From Bacteroidaceae bacterium (GTDB taxonomy: Bacteria; Bacteroidota; Bacteroidia; Bacteroidales; Bacteroidaceae), in assembly GCA_017536695.1 (NCBI GenBank), contig JAFXGX010000092.1, forward strand, positions 1 to 35,590: 35,590 nucleotides of DNA, given 5' to 3'. This document shows positions 9,501-16,623 of this stretch, piece by piece (the stretch's first letter is position 1; the number at the start of each line of letters is the position of its first letter). The notes beneath the pieces are model-generated. The model saw nothing but the letters and a program-made list of their open reading frames with translations. It was not told the origin of the DNA and made no database searches. Both the position numbers and the translations under genes were made by a program.

Positions 9501-11030
9501 GAGGCAAGCAGCACCCCGACATCACTGTTCAACACCGTTCCGCAGATAATGGATGTGCCACGTGGTGCAAGTTTTGACATTACATGGAGCGACCTTGACA
9601 GCGATGCCCTCAAGTACTGCAACCTCAGCGCATACATCGACCTTAATGCGGATGGCGATTTCAATGACAATGGAGAGCTATTGAAAGTTGCAGGCACAAA
9701 GGGCGCCGTAAACACAGCTGTATGTGAAGGCAAGATCAATGTACTGCTGCCGTACGATACACCGCTTGGAATAACTCACATGCGAATGCGTTTCGACGGT
9801 GCATGGACAAGTGGTTACGACACAAACAGCGGGGCATACCCGGCAAAAAAGACTCTGAACCGCATGTGCTATGAGATAATAATAAACGTTACCGAGTTCT
9901 CACAGACTGCATCGCACATCACGGTAAAGAGCAACAACAGCAGTTGGGGAACCGTTGCCGTATGGACCGACGAGACGCCCGACGGCTCTACAGCTACCGA
10001 ATGGGATGTCACGCGCGGCATACAATTCACTATCAAGGCCGAGCCGGTTGACGGAGCGGAGTTCCTTGGTTGGAAGGACAGGTACGGACGCACATTGGGC
10101 ACAGAGCCTGAAATCACAAGATACGCAGGCGAGGATGCGGAATATACAGCAATCTTCAACAAAGGCGAGAACCGCAAGATGCTTGGAGTATTGGTTGAAG
10201 AGGTAGAAAAGTTCATCAATAGGATTGCGACCGTCGAGCCAGAAGGCTGGAGAACCGCCCTGCCGCTACAGACAACAAACAAGAATGCCGCATACTACCT
10301 GTGGTCAAACGCTCCAGACCCGCAGGAGGGAAGCATTGCACATCTGGTTGACGACATCAAAGGCAACAACAGCAATTATTTTCATTCAAACTGGCACAAT
10401 GCCTCGACTGCAGAAGGTTATCACTACATTGAGGTCGACATGAGTGCAGATAATGTTTATCAGAAGTTGCAGTTTTCGTACCACACACGTACAGGCTGTT
10501 CGGATGACTTTCCCGACGCAGTAACGGTCATGGGGAGCTACGACAAGAGCAAATACACCGACATCTACACTGTAGAAGAGGGGCTGCCACAGGCCGTAAA
10601 CCAGACATACACATCAGAATTCTTCAACTGCGGCAAAGATTACAGATACCTCCGTTTCAAGATAATGGCAGAGCGTACATATTGGCACATGGGAGAATTT
10701 GACATATACGCCATGAGCGCCAAGGCAACAGTAAAGAACGATTACAGCAGCACTGTCAAGGCCACTGAGATAGAGTCCTTATACAACATGATGGTAATAG
10801 CCCGACACCTCTATGACAACAGCGCCGACAATGATGAGATGGACGCTGCATACAACAAGCTGAAGACGCTTTACGACGCGCAGCTAAAGGCTACCGGCAT
10901 TGAAGAGATTACCGCCAATGCAGCCATTGGCTCAATATATGACCTCAGCGGACGTTCACTTTCGGACGTCAGTAAAAGCGGCATTTACATCGTAGACGGG
11001 AAGAAGGTGCTGCTCAGGCAAGAGCAGTGA
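6546..11030 (+). CDS. Alpha-N-acetylglucosaminidase (GH89, NAGLU family), multidomain, T9SS-type
   Basis: A 1494-residue secreted enzyme, about twice the length of human NAGLU. It should release terminal alpha-linked GlcNAc from mucin O-glycans or heparan-type chains outside the cell. A signal peptide (1-23) is followed by NAGLU N-terminal, barrel and C-terminal domains (about 30-730). Glu329 in SMDPFHEG matches the acid/base block (FNE in human) and Glu464 in ATPEGTETN the nucleophile block (PEG). C-terminal extras: two GEVED-type modules with calcium-like loops (WIDLNGDGV about 813; YIDLNADGD about 1035), each followed by a divergent InlB-type repeat (about 871-945 and 1122-1206), a discoidin-like domain (about 1242-1391), and a T9SS-type tail (IYDLSGRSL ... 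SGIYIVDGKKVLL, 1452-1494). It stands alone between two strong terminators, with no SusCD pair. Confidence 0.93.
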   Translation: MKTKITLILFVLAGLFTAPAVKAQMPKATPREAIEALLNRIGGEGAADKFEIVIDGTLDDANGKDLFIITSQNGKPCIKGNSQLSVATGINWYLNHHAHINLTWNNLTTDLSQAILPVPTEEEKHECNTTYRYDFNTCTFSYSMAFWTWERWQKEIDWMALHGINAPLNLVGLDVVTRNFLKELGVSDKDIAEYIAGPGFIAWFAMNNLEGWGGTINAKDVVMNGNPEWWYERQEQLSKNMLQRMRELGMQPVIPGFSGQVPNCITKYTINGFSSSDVINNGKWAGGYTRPDILNPASTSYATLAPIYYKHLEAVMGVSEFYSMDPFHEGSLPGGVKNDNCYPNIMKHLDNYYNAVAAETKSSFNAPTEPKWIIQYWQGVPQSGAFSSMSEYGDRFIGLDLFSDAPGKAQWNTNYFQGRPYIFCMLHNFGGRSGMHGRLETTMNDYFRALARGNNMQGVGATPEGTETNPILYDMLFELPWMDPANRPTADEWLKEYAHARYGFENGTALAALQKLKNSVWACPTDQQGTSEAIILARPSWTPNRVSSWSTSAIYWDTQDVLVAADQLVSISDLVTTRDGINNYNYDVIDVIRQAMVDYAAELLPLINKARTEGNTEEYTRLYKLYLQLMLDLDEMLSYDENFKLERWTSLARNIADETDGTTVNDRNWLEWNARTQVTVWAKGDTDLHDYSNRCWAGLIKDYHYARWKYFFENNGAAPSGGWYNGFEYPWTVNYTDYDYSKIVIPTDMTATEKAVETFGNYFGRIKGTAKNYIFPMGIASNATKSDVTPEIYRGQTIALPLEIGKDVDITSIWIDLNGDGVASNNERLQADGMNVAIPADAEIGKATACVEFSDGTSITFNLAIVEEITEERTVIAVAGANGTVAIEGCDELTVTNKEAVTMIATASTGYNFSHWSNKDGNRVSNDNPYTYYGKADATFTANFIEDKWGVPAEDKSDWGDAAVQPQFVREMTFAYFNREAQTIYEASSTPTSLFNTVPQIMDVPRGASFDITWSDLDSDALKYCNLSAYIDLNADGDFNDNGELLKVAGTKGAVNTAVCEGKINVLLPYDTPLGITHMRMRFDGAWTSGYDTNSGAYPAKKTLNRMCYEIIINVTEFSQTASHITVKSNNSSWGTVAVWTDETPDGSTATEWDVTRGIQFTIKAEPVDGAEFLGWKDRYGRTLGTEPEITRYAGEDAEYTAIFNKGENRKMLGVLVEEVEKFINRIATVEPEGWRTALPLQTTNKNAAYYLWSNAPDPQEGSIAHLVDDIKGNNSNYFHSNWHNASTAEGYHYIEVDMSADNVYQKLQFSYHTRTGCSDDFPDAVTVMGSYDKSKYTDIYTVEEGLPQAVNQTYTSEFFNCGKDYRYLRFKIMAERTYWHMGEFDIYAMSAKATVKNDYSSTVKATEIESLYNMMVIARHLYDNSADNDEMDAAYNKLKTLYDAQLKATGIEEITANAAIGSIYDLSGRSLSDVSKSGIYIVDGKKVLLRQEQ

Positions 11031-11059
11031 CTGACAATAGATTTTACCTGAAATATACA

Positions 11060-11098
11060 AACAGCAAGGCCCGGACAATTTGTCCGGGCCTTGCTGTT
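11060..11098. terminator. Bidirectional terminator between convergent genes
   Basis: A 19-base inverted repeat (11060-11078 with 11080-11098, AACAGCAAGGCCCGGACAA) lies between the GH89 gene and the convergent acyl-CoA synthetase gene. A T tract follows on the plus strand and the complementary arrangement serves the minus strand. Confidence 0.9.
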
Positions 11099-11113
11099 TT
11101 AAAGATTGACTAC

Positions 11114-13021
11114 TTACTTGAAAGCATCGAGGTTATGCTGCTCGTAGAGGTTCTTGCCCTCGGCAGTATAAAGGATATCGATACGCTCCTTATAGAACTT
11201 CTCGACCTTACCGCGTACAACCTTCATTGTACTGTTCATCATACCGTTCTGCTCGGTAAATGCCTCGGGGAGAACTGCAAAGCAGCTTGGCAACCAACGC
11301 TCGGGGAACATACCTGCGTGCTCGCCACCCTTCTTGAACATATCGACGTCAGCCTTCACAAGGTCACATGCAGCCTTGCGTCCCTCTTCGGTTGTAAGGT
11401 CAAGACCCTTGGCCTCGAGCGCACGCTTGATGTTATCCTTGTTAGGAACGATGAGCGCGATTGTATAAGGAGACTGGTTGTTGTAGAGGATAACCTGGTC
11501 CACAGTAGGACAGAGGCTCACGAATGCCTCCTCAATACCCTCGGGGCTGTACTTCTCGCCGTCGCTTGAGATGAGAAGACTCTTGAAGCGTCCCTTCACA
11601 TAGAGCAGATTCTCCTCGGACATGTAACCGAGGTCACCTGTGTAAAGATAACCGTCGCGTACTGTCTCGGCTGTAGCTGTCGGGTTCTTCCAGTAGCCCG
11701 CCATAACGTTCTCGCCCTTAACGACAATCTCGCCGAGTTCTCCGACAGGAAGTTCCTTGCCATCGGCATCACATATCTTCAGCTCGATTGGCTTTACAAG
11801 TTTACCGCTTGAACCGAAACGATAGAGGTCGGGACCGTTTGAAGAGATTACCGGAGTCGCCTCTGAAAGGCCATAGCCCTGGAACATAGGCATGCCTACA
11901 CCAAGGTAGAAGTTCTGCAGCTCCTTGTCGAGCAAGGCACCGCCACCGACGAAGAAACGGAGCTCGCCGCCGAAGTTCTCGCGTACCTTTGAGAAGATGA
12001 GGCTGTCGAACAGGGCTACAAGCGGTTTGAGGAATATGCGCATTCCCTTTGAGTCGAGGCTGCTCTCGCCATAATACTTCTGGCGCACTGCCATACCCCA
12101 GTTGAAGAGAGTCTCGGTAAATTTGCCCTTCGCACGGATAGCACCCTCGATATTTTTCTTGAATGTCTTTGCAAGAGATGGCACTGAGAGGATGAAGTGA
12201 GGACGTACCTCCTTGATGTTCAATGGAATGTTCTTGAGTGTCTCAAGACCCGTGCGGCCAACCTGAACCGTTGCCGCTGTAGCACCACAAGACATCATGA
12301 TATAGAAACCAACAACGTGTGCAAAGCAGTGGTCAAGAGGCAGGATGATGAGTGTACGCCATGTCTGGTCAATCGGCACCAGTGTAAGCGCCTGCTCAAC
12401 GTTTGCTGTATAATTGCGGTGTGTAAGCATTACACCCTTGGGGTCGGCTGTTGTACCGCTGGTGTATGTAATTGTTGCAATATCATCGTTGACGATAGAC
12501 TGGCCTACAGCGAGGAACTCCTCCATTGAGTGTTTCTTAAGGAACTCATCGCCCATCTTCAGGACATCATCCACGTGAATCTCGCCCTCCTGAAGCTCGC
12601 CGGCATTGCCGAATACGATAACCTTCTGGACCTTCGCAAGCTTATCCTTGATTGCACGTACCTTCTTCAACTGATAGTTTGATACAAACACGAATTTCAC
12701 GTCACCATGATCGAGACGGAAATAGAGGTCATTGCTCTCTTCGAGCTTGATAGAAAGAGGTACATTGACTGCACCGGCATAGAACATTGCAAGCTCACCG
12801 ATAACCCACATGTTGCAACCTTCGCTCAGAAGAGCCATATTGTCACCCTTCTTTACACCAAGAGCCTGGAAACCTGCGCCAAGACGATAAACCTGTTCCT
12901 TTACCTGAGCATAGGTTGTCGGCTTGAAGCCCTCTTTCTTGTCAGTTTTCTCAAGGAGGAATGTATTTTCTGGATATTTCCTTACTGATTCCTCAAAAAG
13001 ATCTACCAATGTTTTTTTCAT
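11114..13021 (-). CDS. Long-chain fatty acid--CoA ligase (AMP-forming)
   Basis: A 635-residue member of the ANL (acyl-CoA synthetase) superfamily. It activates long-chain fatty acids to acyl-CoA through an acyl-adenylate, at the inner face of the membrane. The ATP-binding P-loop TITYTSGTTADPKGVMLT is at residues 183-200, the adenine/acyl block GYGLSEATPV near 379-388, and the YTGDLG motif near 457-464, followed by KGRFKSLLISSDGEKYSPEGIE with the hinge and A8-type loop. Domain order and length fit long-chain ligases of the Bacteroidetes FAA1 type. A TATCTTTG promoter core is at 13081-13074 and a perfect palindrome occupies the leader (13039-13058), a possible operator. It may supply phospholipid synthesis, since no beta-oxidation genes are nearby. 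Confidence 0.94.
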   Translation of the reverse strand: MKKTLVDLFEESVRKYPENTFLLEKTDKKEGFKPTTYAQVKEQVYRLGAGFQALGVKKGDNMALLSEGCNMWVIGELAMFYAGAVNVPLSIKLEESNDLYFRLDHGDVKFVFVSNYQLKKVRAIKDKLAKVQKVIVFGNAGELQEGEIHVDDVLKMGDEFLKKHSMEEFLAVGQSIVNDDIATITYTSGTTADPKGVMLTHRNYTANVEQALTLVPIDQTWRTLIILPLDHCFAHVVGFYIMMSCGATAATVQVGRTGLETLKNIPLNIKEVRPHFILSVPSLAKTFKKNIEGAIRAKGKFTETLFNWGMAVRQKYYGESSLDSKGMRIFLKPLVALFDSLIFSKVRENFGGELRFFVGGGALLDKELQNFYLGVGMPMFQGYGLSEATPVISSNGPDLYRFGSSGKLVKPIELKICDADGKELPVGELGEIVVKGENVMAGYWKNPTATAETVRDGYLYTGDLGYMSEENLLYVKGRFKSLLISSDGEKYSPEGIEEAFVSLCPTVDQVILYNNQSPYTIALIVPNKDNIKRALEAKGLDLTTEEGRKAACDLVKADVDMFKKGGEHAGMFPERWLPSCFAVLPEAFTEQNGMMNSTMKVVRGKVEKFYKERIDILYTAEGKNLYEQHNLDAFK

Positions 13022-13038
13022 ATCTTTTCTGTTTTATT

Positions 13039-13058
13039 GACAGGCAGATATGCCTGTC
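13039..13058. repeat. Perfect palindrome in the acyl-CoA ligase leader
   Basis: GACAGGCA, spacer GATA, TGCCTGTC. It lies 18 bases before the ligase start codon and just downstream of the TATCTTTG core. It could be an operator for a dimeric regulator or an RNA hairpin over the start region. Confidence 0.5.
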
Positions 13059-13073
13059 CGATTTTTCATGCTG

Positions 13074-13081
13074 CAAAGATA
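13074..13081 (-). promoter_or_regulatory. Promoter core of acyl-CoA ligase gene
   Basis: TATCTTTG on the minus strand, followed by CAGCATG, 53 bases before the start codon. A TTTG lies 24 bases upstream (13109-13106), a little further than usual. Confidence 0.6.
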
Positions 13082-13257
13082 CAAAAAACAGAGAGATATG
13101 CGGTACAAAATCTTAAATTGTTTCACAATTACACAATTATACGCACAAAAAGGACAAGAAAGAGAACAAGATGTTTCAAAAAATTATTAAAAGAGTAACC
13201 AATTTTACTTAAGGTGCAAAAAAAAGGGAAAAAACAGAAGTAATCGGTTTATTTGGT

Positions 13258-13265
13258 TATCTTTG
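13258..13265 (+). promoter_or_regulatory. Promoter core of the methylmalonyl-CoA operon
   Basis: TATCTTTG followed by CGG. The upstream TTTG is not at standard spacing. It implies a leader of about 85 bases before mce. Confidence 0.5.
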
Positions 13266-13357
13266 CGGTAGAGCGCGGATATGTGTTGCGGCGGACATGC
13301 TGCCCTTTCGCGGCCTGATTACACAAAAGAAAATATTTCATTATTCAATAAAGGACT

Positions 13358-13762
13358 ATGAAAATTTCAAAAATCGAACATTTAGGAATTGCAGTCAGGA
13401 GCATAGAAGAGGCATTGCCCTATTATGAGCAGGTGCTGGGATTCGAGTGCTATAACATTGAGACTGTGGAGGACCAGAAGGTACGCACTGCGTTTCTGAA
13501 GGTCGGCGAGACAAAGATTGAGCTTCTTGAGGCAACATCTCCCGAGAGTACAATCGCGAAGTTCATAGAAAACCGTGGCGAAGGCATACACCACATTGCC
13601 TACAAGGTTGAGGACGGAGTAGCCAATGCCCTTGCCGAGTGCGAGCAGAAAGAGGTGCGCACAATCGACAAGGCTCCACGCGCCGGCGCCGAGGGATTGA
13701 AGATAGCATTCCTGCACCCAAAGGCAACAAAGGGCGTGCTGACAGAGCTGTGCGAGGAGTAA
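13358..13762 (+). CDS. mce: Methylmalonyl-CoA epimerase
   Basis: A 134-residue single-module protein of the vicinal oxygen chelate (glyoxalase) superfamily. It interconverts the R and S forms of methylmalonyl-CoA, linking the B12-dependent mutase to decarboxylation in the succinate-propionate route. Family motifs: KIEHLGIAVRSIEEALPYY (metal-binding His8), KVGETKIELLE (metal Glu), GEGIHHIAYKVED (second His region, about residues 72-84) and a C-terminal ending GVLTELCEE with the last metal-ligand Glu. Length and order are normal. It is the first gene of a unit with mmdA, a small gene and the biotin carrier, separated from mmdA by 141 repeat-rich bases. Confidence 0.95.
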   Translation: MKISKIEHLGIAVRSIEEALPYYEQVLGFECYNIETVEDQKVRTAFLKVGETKIELLEATSPESTIAKFIENRGEGIHHIAYKVEDGVANALAECEQKEVRTIDKAPRAGAEGLKIAFLHPKATKGVLTELCEE

Positions 13763-13770
13763 AGGTTGAT

Positions 13771-13878
13771 TGTTGAATGTTGAATGTTTAACGTTTAATG
13801 TTTAATGTTTACAGTCCCCATTAGCCCTTTAGAGCCCTTAATGCCCTTAGCCCCCTTAGAACCCTTAGAACCCCTATT
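13771..13878 (+). repeat. Two degenerate short tandem repeats between mce and mmdA
   Basis: At 13771-13811 a 6-8 base unit (TTGAATG / TTTAATG) is repeated five to six times. At 13816-13878 a 7-10 base unit with core CCCTTAG(AA) is repeated about seven times. The two blocks are directly adjacent and fill most of the intergenic space in front of mmdA. Confidence 0.75.
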
Positions 13879-13903
13879 AAAAAAACACTAACAACAAATA
13901 CTT

Positions 13904-15457
13904 ATGAGCAAGCAATTTGAAAAAATCAAAGAGCTGGTTGCCCTTCGCGCCAAGGCGCGTATGGGCGGCGGAGAAAAGGCCATCGAGAAACAGCATGAGC
14001 GCGGCAAGTACACTGCACGCGAACGCATAGAGATGCTGCTCGACAAAGGCAGTTTCGAAGAGATGGATATGTTTGTTACACATCGTTGTACGAATTTCGG
14101 CCAGGAGAAGAAACAGTTCCTCGGCGACGGTGTCGTAGTAGGATGCGGAACAATTGAAGGACGCCTTGTCTACGTCTTCGCACAGGACTTTACCGTTACC
14201 GGAGGTTCTCTGAGTGAGACCATGGCACAGAAGATATGCAAAGTCATGGACATGGCCATGAAGGTGGGTGCCCCGGTCATCGGCATCAACGACAGCGGCG
14301 GTGCACGCATTCAGGAAGGTATAAATGCACTTGCAGGATATGCCGAGATTTTCCAGCGCAACATCATGGCTTCGGGCGTAATCCCGCAGATTTCGGGAAT
14401 TTTCGGCCCATGCGCAGGCGGTGCCGTATATTCTCCTGCACTCACAGACTTCACAATTATGATGGAAGGTACAGCGTACATGTTCCTTACCGGTCCGAAG
14501 GTCGTCAAGACGGTCCTCGGCGAGGTAGTCACACAAGAGGAGCTTGGCGGTGCGAGCGTACACGCAAGCAAATCGGGAGTCACACACTTCACTGCGCAGA
14601 CCGAGGAGGAGGGTCTTGCTCTCATACGCAAACTCATGAGCTACATTCCGCAGAACAACATGGAGAGCGTTCCAGACATTCCATGCACTGACCCCATTAA
14701 CCGCACAAGCGACATACTGAACACCATAATCCCCGACAATCCTAACCAGGCATACGACATGTACCGTGTGATTGCCGAGATTGTCGATAACGGCGAGTTC
14801 CTTGAAGTACACCGCGACTATGCCCAGAACATCATTGTAGGCTTTGCCCGCATGAACGGCAAGTCGGTGGGCATCGTTGCCAACCAACCATGCAAGTACG
14901 CAGGCGTACTCGACTGCAACTCATCGCGCAAGGGTGCACGTTTCGTACGTTTCTGCGACGCGTTCAACATTCCTTTGGTCACTCTGGTAGATGTTCCGGG
15001 ATTCCTGCCGGGCACAGCACAGGAGTACAATGCAGTCATCCTGCACGGAGCAAAGCTGCTCTACGCGTTCGGCGAGGCTACCGTGCCCAAGGTAACAGTT
15101 ACACTGCGCAAGTCCTATGGCGGTTCGCACATCGTAATGGCCTGCAAGCAGCTGCGCGCCGATCTCAACTATGCTTGGCCAAGTGCCGAGATTGCGGTCA
15201 TGGGTGCAGCCGGTGCAGCCGAAGTCCTCTACGCAAAGGAGGCTAAGGAGGCCGAAGACCCCAAGGCATTCATCGCCGAGAAGGAGGCTGAGTACAACCG
15301 TCTTTTCGCCAACCCGTATCAGGCAGCCAAGTACGGCTACATCGATGATGTCATCGAGCCGCGCAACACACGTTTCCGCGTGATACGCGCACTTGCACAA
15401 CTCGAGAGCAAGCGTCAGGAGCTCCCAAGAAAGAAACATGGAAATATTCCTTTATAA
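13904..15457 (+). CDS. mmdA: Methylmalonyl-CoA decarboxylase / propionyl-CoA carboxylase carboxyltransferase subunit
   Basis: A 517-residue biotin-dependent carboxyltransferase with the tandem crotonase-like N and C domains. It moves CO2 between methylmalonyl-CoA/propionyl-CoA and carrier-bound biotin. Key blocks: [19 protein letters not shown] (about 17-35), [28 protein letters not shown] (acyl-CoA oxyanion site), [16 protein letters not shown], and in the C domain [29 protein letters not shown] and [19 protein letters not shown]. Length is standard. It is followed by a 49-residue small gene and the biotin carrier. No biotin carboxylase subunit and no OadB/MmdB membrane subunit is adjacent, so the sequence alone does not show whether the complex runs as a sodium-pumping decarboxylase or as a carboxylase. 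Confidence 0.95.
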   Translation: MSKQFEKIKELVALRAKARMGGGEKAIEKQHERGKYTARERIEMLLDKGSFEEMDMFVTHRCTNFGQEKKQFLGDGVVVGCGTIEGRLVYVFAQDFTVTGGSLSETMAQKICKVMDMAMKVGAPVIGINDSGGARIQEGINALAGYAEIFQRNIMASGVIPQISGIFGPCAGGAVYSPALTDFTIMMEGTAYMFLTGPKVVKTVLGEVVTQEELGGASVHASKSGVTHFTAQTEEEGLALIRKLMSYIPQNNMESVPDIPCTDPINRTSDILNTIIPDNPNQAYDMYRVIAEIVDNGEFLEVHRDYAQNIIVGFARMNGKSVGIVANQPCKYAGVLDCNSSRKGARFVRFCDAFNIPLVTLVDVPGFLPGTAQEYNAVILHGAKLLYAFGEATVPKVTVTLRKSYGGSHIVMACKQLRADLNYAWPSAEIAVMGAAGAAEVLYAKEAKEAEDPKAFIAEKEAEYNRLFANPYQAAKYGYIDDVIEPRNTRFRVIRALAQLESKRQELPRKKHGNIPL

Positions 15458-15468
15458 AACAATGTATC

Positions 15469-15618
15469 ATGGAAGACAACAAGAAGATTGACAGCGCTGT
15501 GGTTGCAGCCATTTCAATGGCCTTGGCAGCCTACATGGGCGACAACGTGCACGACAACGAAAGCGGCGTGCTCACAATAACCTACGTAAACAAGCATTGG
15601 AACAACCTGAACAAATAA
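15469..15618 (+). CDS. Small protein of the methylmalonyl-CoA decarboxylase operon
   Basis: A 49-residue frame beginning MEDNKKIDSAVVAAISMALA and ending HWNNLNK, placed 11 bases after mmdA and 10 bases before the biotin carrier gene. The segment AVVAAISMALAAYMG is amphipathic to hydrophobic but too short for a sure membrane span. In other Bacteroidales a short gene with a similar opening (KIDxAVxAAISMAL) lies at the same place, from memory, sometimes labelled OadG-like; the C-terminal part of sodium-pump gamma subunits is the nearest idea. The position supports a role as an assembly or linker peptide of the carboxyltransferase complex. The function is inference; that it is a real gene is well supported by tight spacing and coding-like composition. 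Confidence 0.82.
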   Translation: MEDNKKIDSAVVAAISMALAAYMGDNVHDNESGVLTITYVNKHWNNLNK

Positions 15619-15628
15619 TTTTTGAGTC

Positions 15629-16063
15629 ATGAAAGAGTACAGATATACAATCGACGGCAACAAGTATGAGGTTGCCATCAACGAAGTGAACGATACAACT
15701 GCAAAGGTAACCGTCAACGGTGCCGAGTACACCGTAGAGTGGGAGAAACCGGTTGAGGAGAAACCTGTAGTCAAGGTTCAGCCTGTAGCGGCAAAGCCTG
15801 CCACAACAGCAGCTACTCCTGCTGCAGCACCCGCAGCGGCACCTGTCAATGGACATGCCATAAAGACTCCGCTGCCAGGCGTTATCATCGACGTTAAGGT
15901 AAACGTTGGCGATGCGGTAAAGAAAGGCGATACAGTCGTAGTCCTTGAGGCGATGAAGATGGAGAACAACATCAACGCCGACCGTGACGGCAAGGTAACC
16001 GCAGTACAGGTTGCCAAGGGCGACACCGTTGCCGACGGTGCAGTGCTTATTGTCATTGAGTAA
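15629..16063 (+). CDS. Biotin carboxyl carrier protein of methylmalonyl-CoA decarboxylase/carboxylase
   Basis: A 144-residue biotinyl-domain protein. The N-terminal part (1-45) is a small beta-rich domain, followed by an Ala/Pro-rich flexible linker (about 46-74) and a C-terminal biotinyl domain (75-144). The biotin attachment motif EAMKMENN places biotin on Lys110. It shuttles the carboxyl group between the carboxyltransferase and its partner (membrane beta subunit or biotin carboxylase). It is the last gene of the operon and is followed by a strong hairpin. In the arrangement I know from other Bacteroidales the membrane beta subunit gene would come next; here it does not. Confidence 0.95.
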   Translation: MKEYRYTIDGNKYEVAINEVNDTTAKVTVNGAEYTVEWEKPVEEKPVVKVQPVAAKPATTAATPAAAPAAAPVNGHAIKTPLPGVIIDVKVNVGDAVKKGDTVVVLEAMKMENNINADRDGKVTAVQVAKGDTVADGAVLIVIE

Positions 16064-16088
16064 GGAGAAGAATCATTCTCATTCAATG

Positions 16089-16125
16089 AAGTGGGTGACC
16101 CAATAGTGAAATGGGTCACCCACTT
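16089..16125 (+). terminator. Terminator of the methylmalonyl-CoA operon
   Basis: A 14-base perfect stem (16089-16102 with 16112-16125, AAGTGGGTGACCCA) with a 9-base loop, 25 bases after the biotin carrier stop. The T tract after it is weak. Confidence 0.8.
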
Positions 16126-16130
16126 TGTAG

Positions 16131-16253
16131 GGAGGTTGGATAAAAAGAGCTATTTTTAGGCTTGCGAAGCCCGAAAAAACGCCGTTTACTAAGCGTAAAT
16201 GAGTATTTTTCGGGCAAGCGTAACAACAAAAGAGCCTTTTTAGTCAGCCTCTT
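16131..16253. repeat. Nested inverted-repeat element between convergent genes
   Basis: Outer arms GGAGGTTGGATAAAAAG (16131-16147) and its imperfect complement CTTTTTAGTCAGCCTC (16236-16251) enclose a perfect 10-base pair, GCCCGAAAAA (16169-16178) with TTTTTCGGGC (16206-16215). Within these are GGCTT-GCG-AAGCC (16159-16171) and TTTAC/GTAAA (16185-16189, 16195-16199). The whole 120 bases can fold into one branched hairpin. It lies between the biotin carrier terminator and the panD stop and may terminate panD or be a miniature mobile element. No coding potential. Confidence 0.6.
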
Positions 16254-16264
16254 GAATAATTGCA

Positions 16265-16609
16265 CTATATCCTATTATGCCTGTCAGGAATTATGACCTT
16301 AGGTTTGAATACCATTGCCTCCTCGGGGGTCATTGAGGCATAGGCCATTATTATTACCACATCCCCGGGAGAGAATTTGTGCGCAGCGGCGCCATTCAGG
16401 CAAATCACGCCCGAGCCGCGCTCGCCCTTGATGATATAAGTGACTATGCGCTCGCCGTTACTGTTATTGACTACGTGCACCTGCTCGCCCTCGAGCATGC
16501 CGGCAGCCTCCATAAGAGCCTCATCAATGGTAATGCTTCCCATGTAATGCAAGTTGGCCTCTGTAACCGTAGCACAATGAATCTTCGATTTAAGCATTTG
16601 CAACAACAT
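16265..16609 (-). CDS. panD: Aspartate 1-decarboxylase
   Basis: A 114-residue pyruvoyl enzyme that makes beta-alanine from L-aspartate for pantothenate. The self-cleavage site is Gly24-Ser25 in HYMGSITID; Ser25 would become the pyruvoyl group. The catalytic Lys9 (LKSKIH) and the block [21 protein letters not shown] are present, and [17 protein letters not shown] is typical. Length is normal. Met1 is supported by an AAGGAGG site 6 bases upstream; Met5 is the alternative. It starts 14 bases after the panC stop, so both beta-alanine supply and its condensation are made from one transcript. Confidence 0.97.
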   Translation of the reverse strand: MLLQMLKSKIHCATVTEANLHYMGSITIDEALMEAAGMLEGEQVHVVNNSNGERIVTYIIKGERGSGVICLNGAAAHKFSPGDVVIIMAYASMTPEEAMVFKPKVIIPDRHNRI

Positions 16610-16623
16610 ATCAACCTCCTTCC

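Larger units (their letters stand above)
13022..13357. other. Divergent promoter region, acyl-CoA ligase and mce
   Basis: This 336-base AT-rich interval has no gene. It holds a TATCTTTG core for each flanking unit (minus strand 13081-13074; plus strand 13258-13265) and a palindrome next to the ligase gene. The plus-strand core has no clear TTTG upstream. GC-rich sequence at 13270-13317 lies in the mce leader; I see no riboswitch fold in it. Confidence 0.6.

Noticed and set aside
11027-11569. 180-residue plus frame over the acyl-CoA ligase 3' end
   Set aside because: Runs through the terminator hairpin and antisense to a conserved gene.
13266-13357. Cobalamin riboswitch in front of the methylmalonyl-CoA genes
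   Set aside because: The leader is short and lacks a B12-box-like sequence; epimerase and carboxyltransferase do not themselves use cobalamin.
13771-13878. CRISPR array
   Set aside because: Units are 6-10 bases, degenerate and without spacers; no cas genes.
13877-14887. 336-residue antisense frame over mmdA
   Set aside because: It is opposite to a clearly conserved carboxyltransferase gene, is Cys- and His-rich and low in family signals; a shadow of codon bias.
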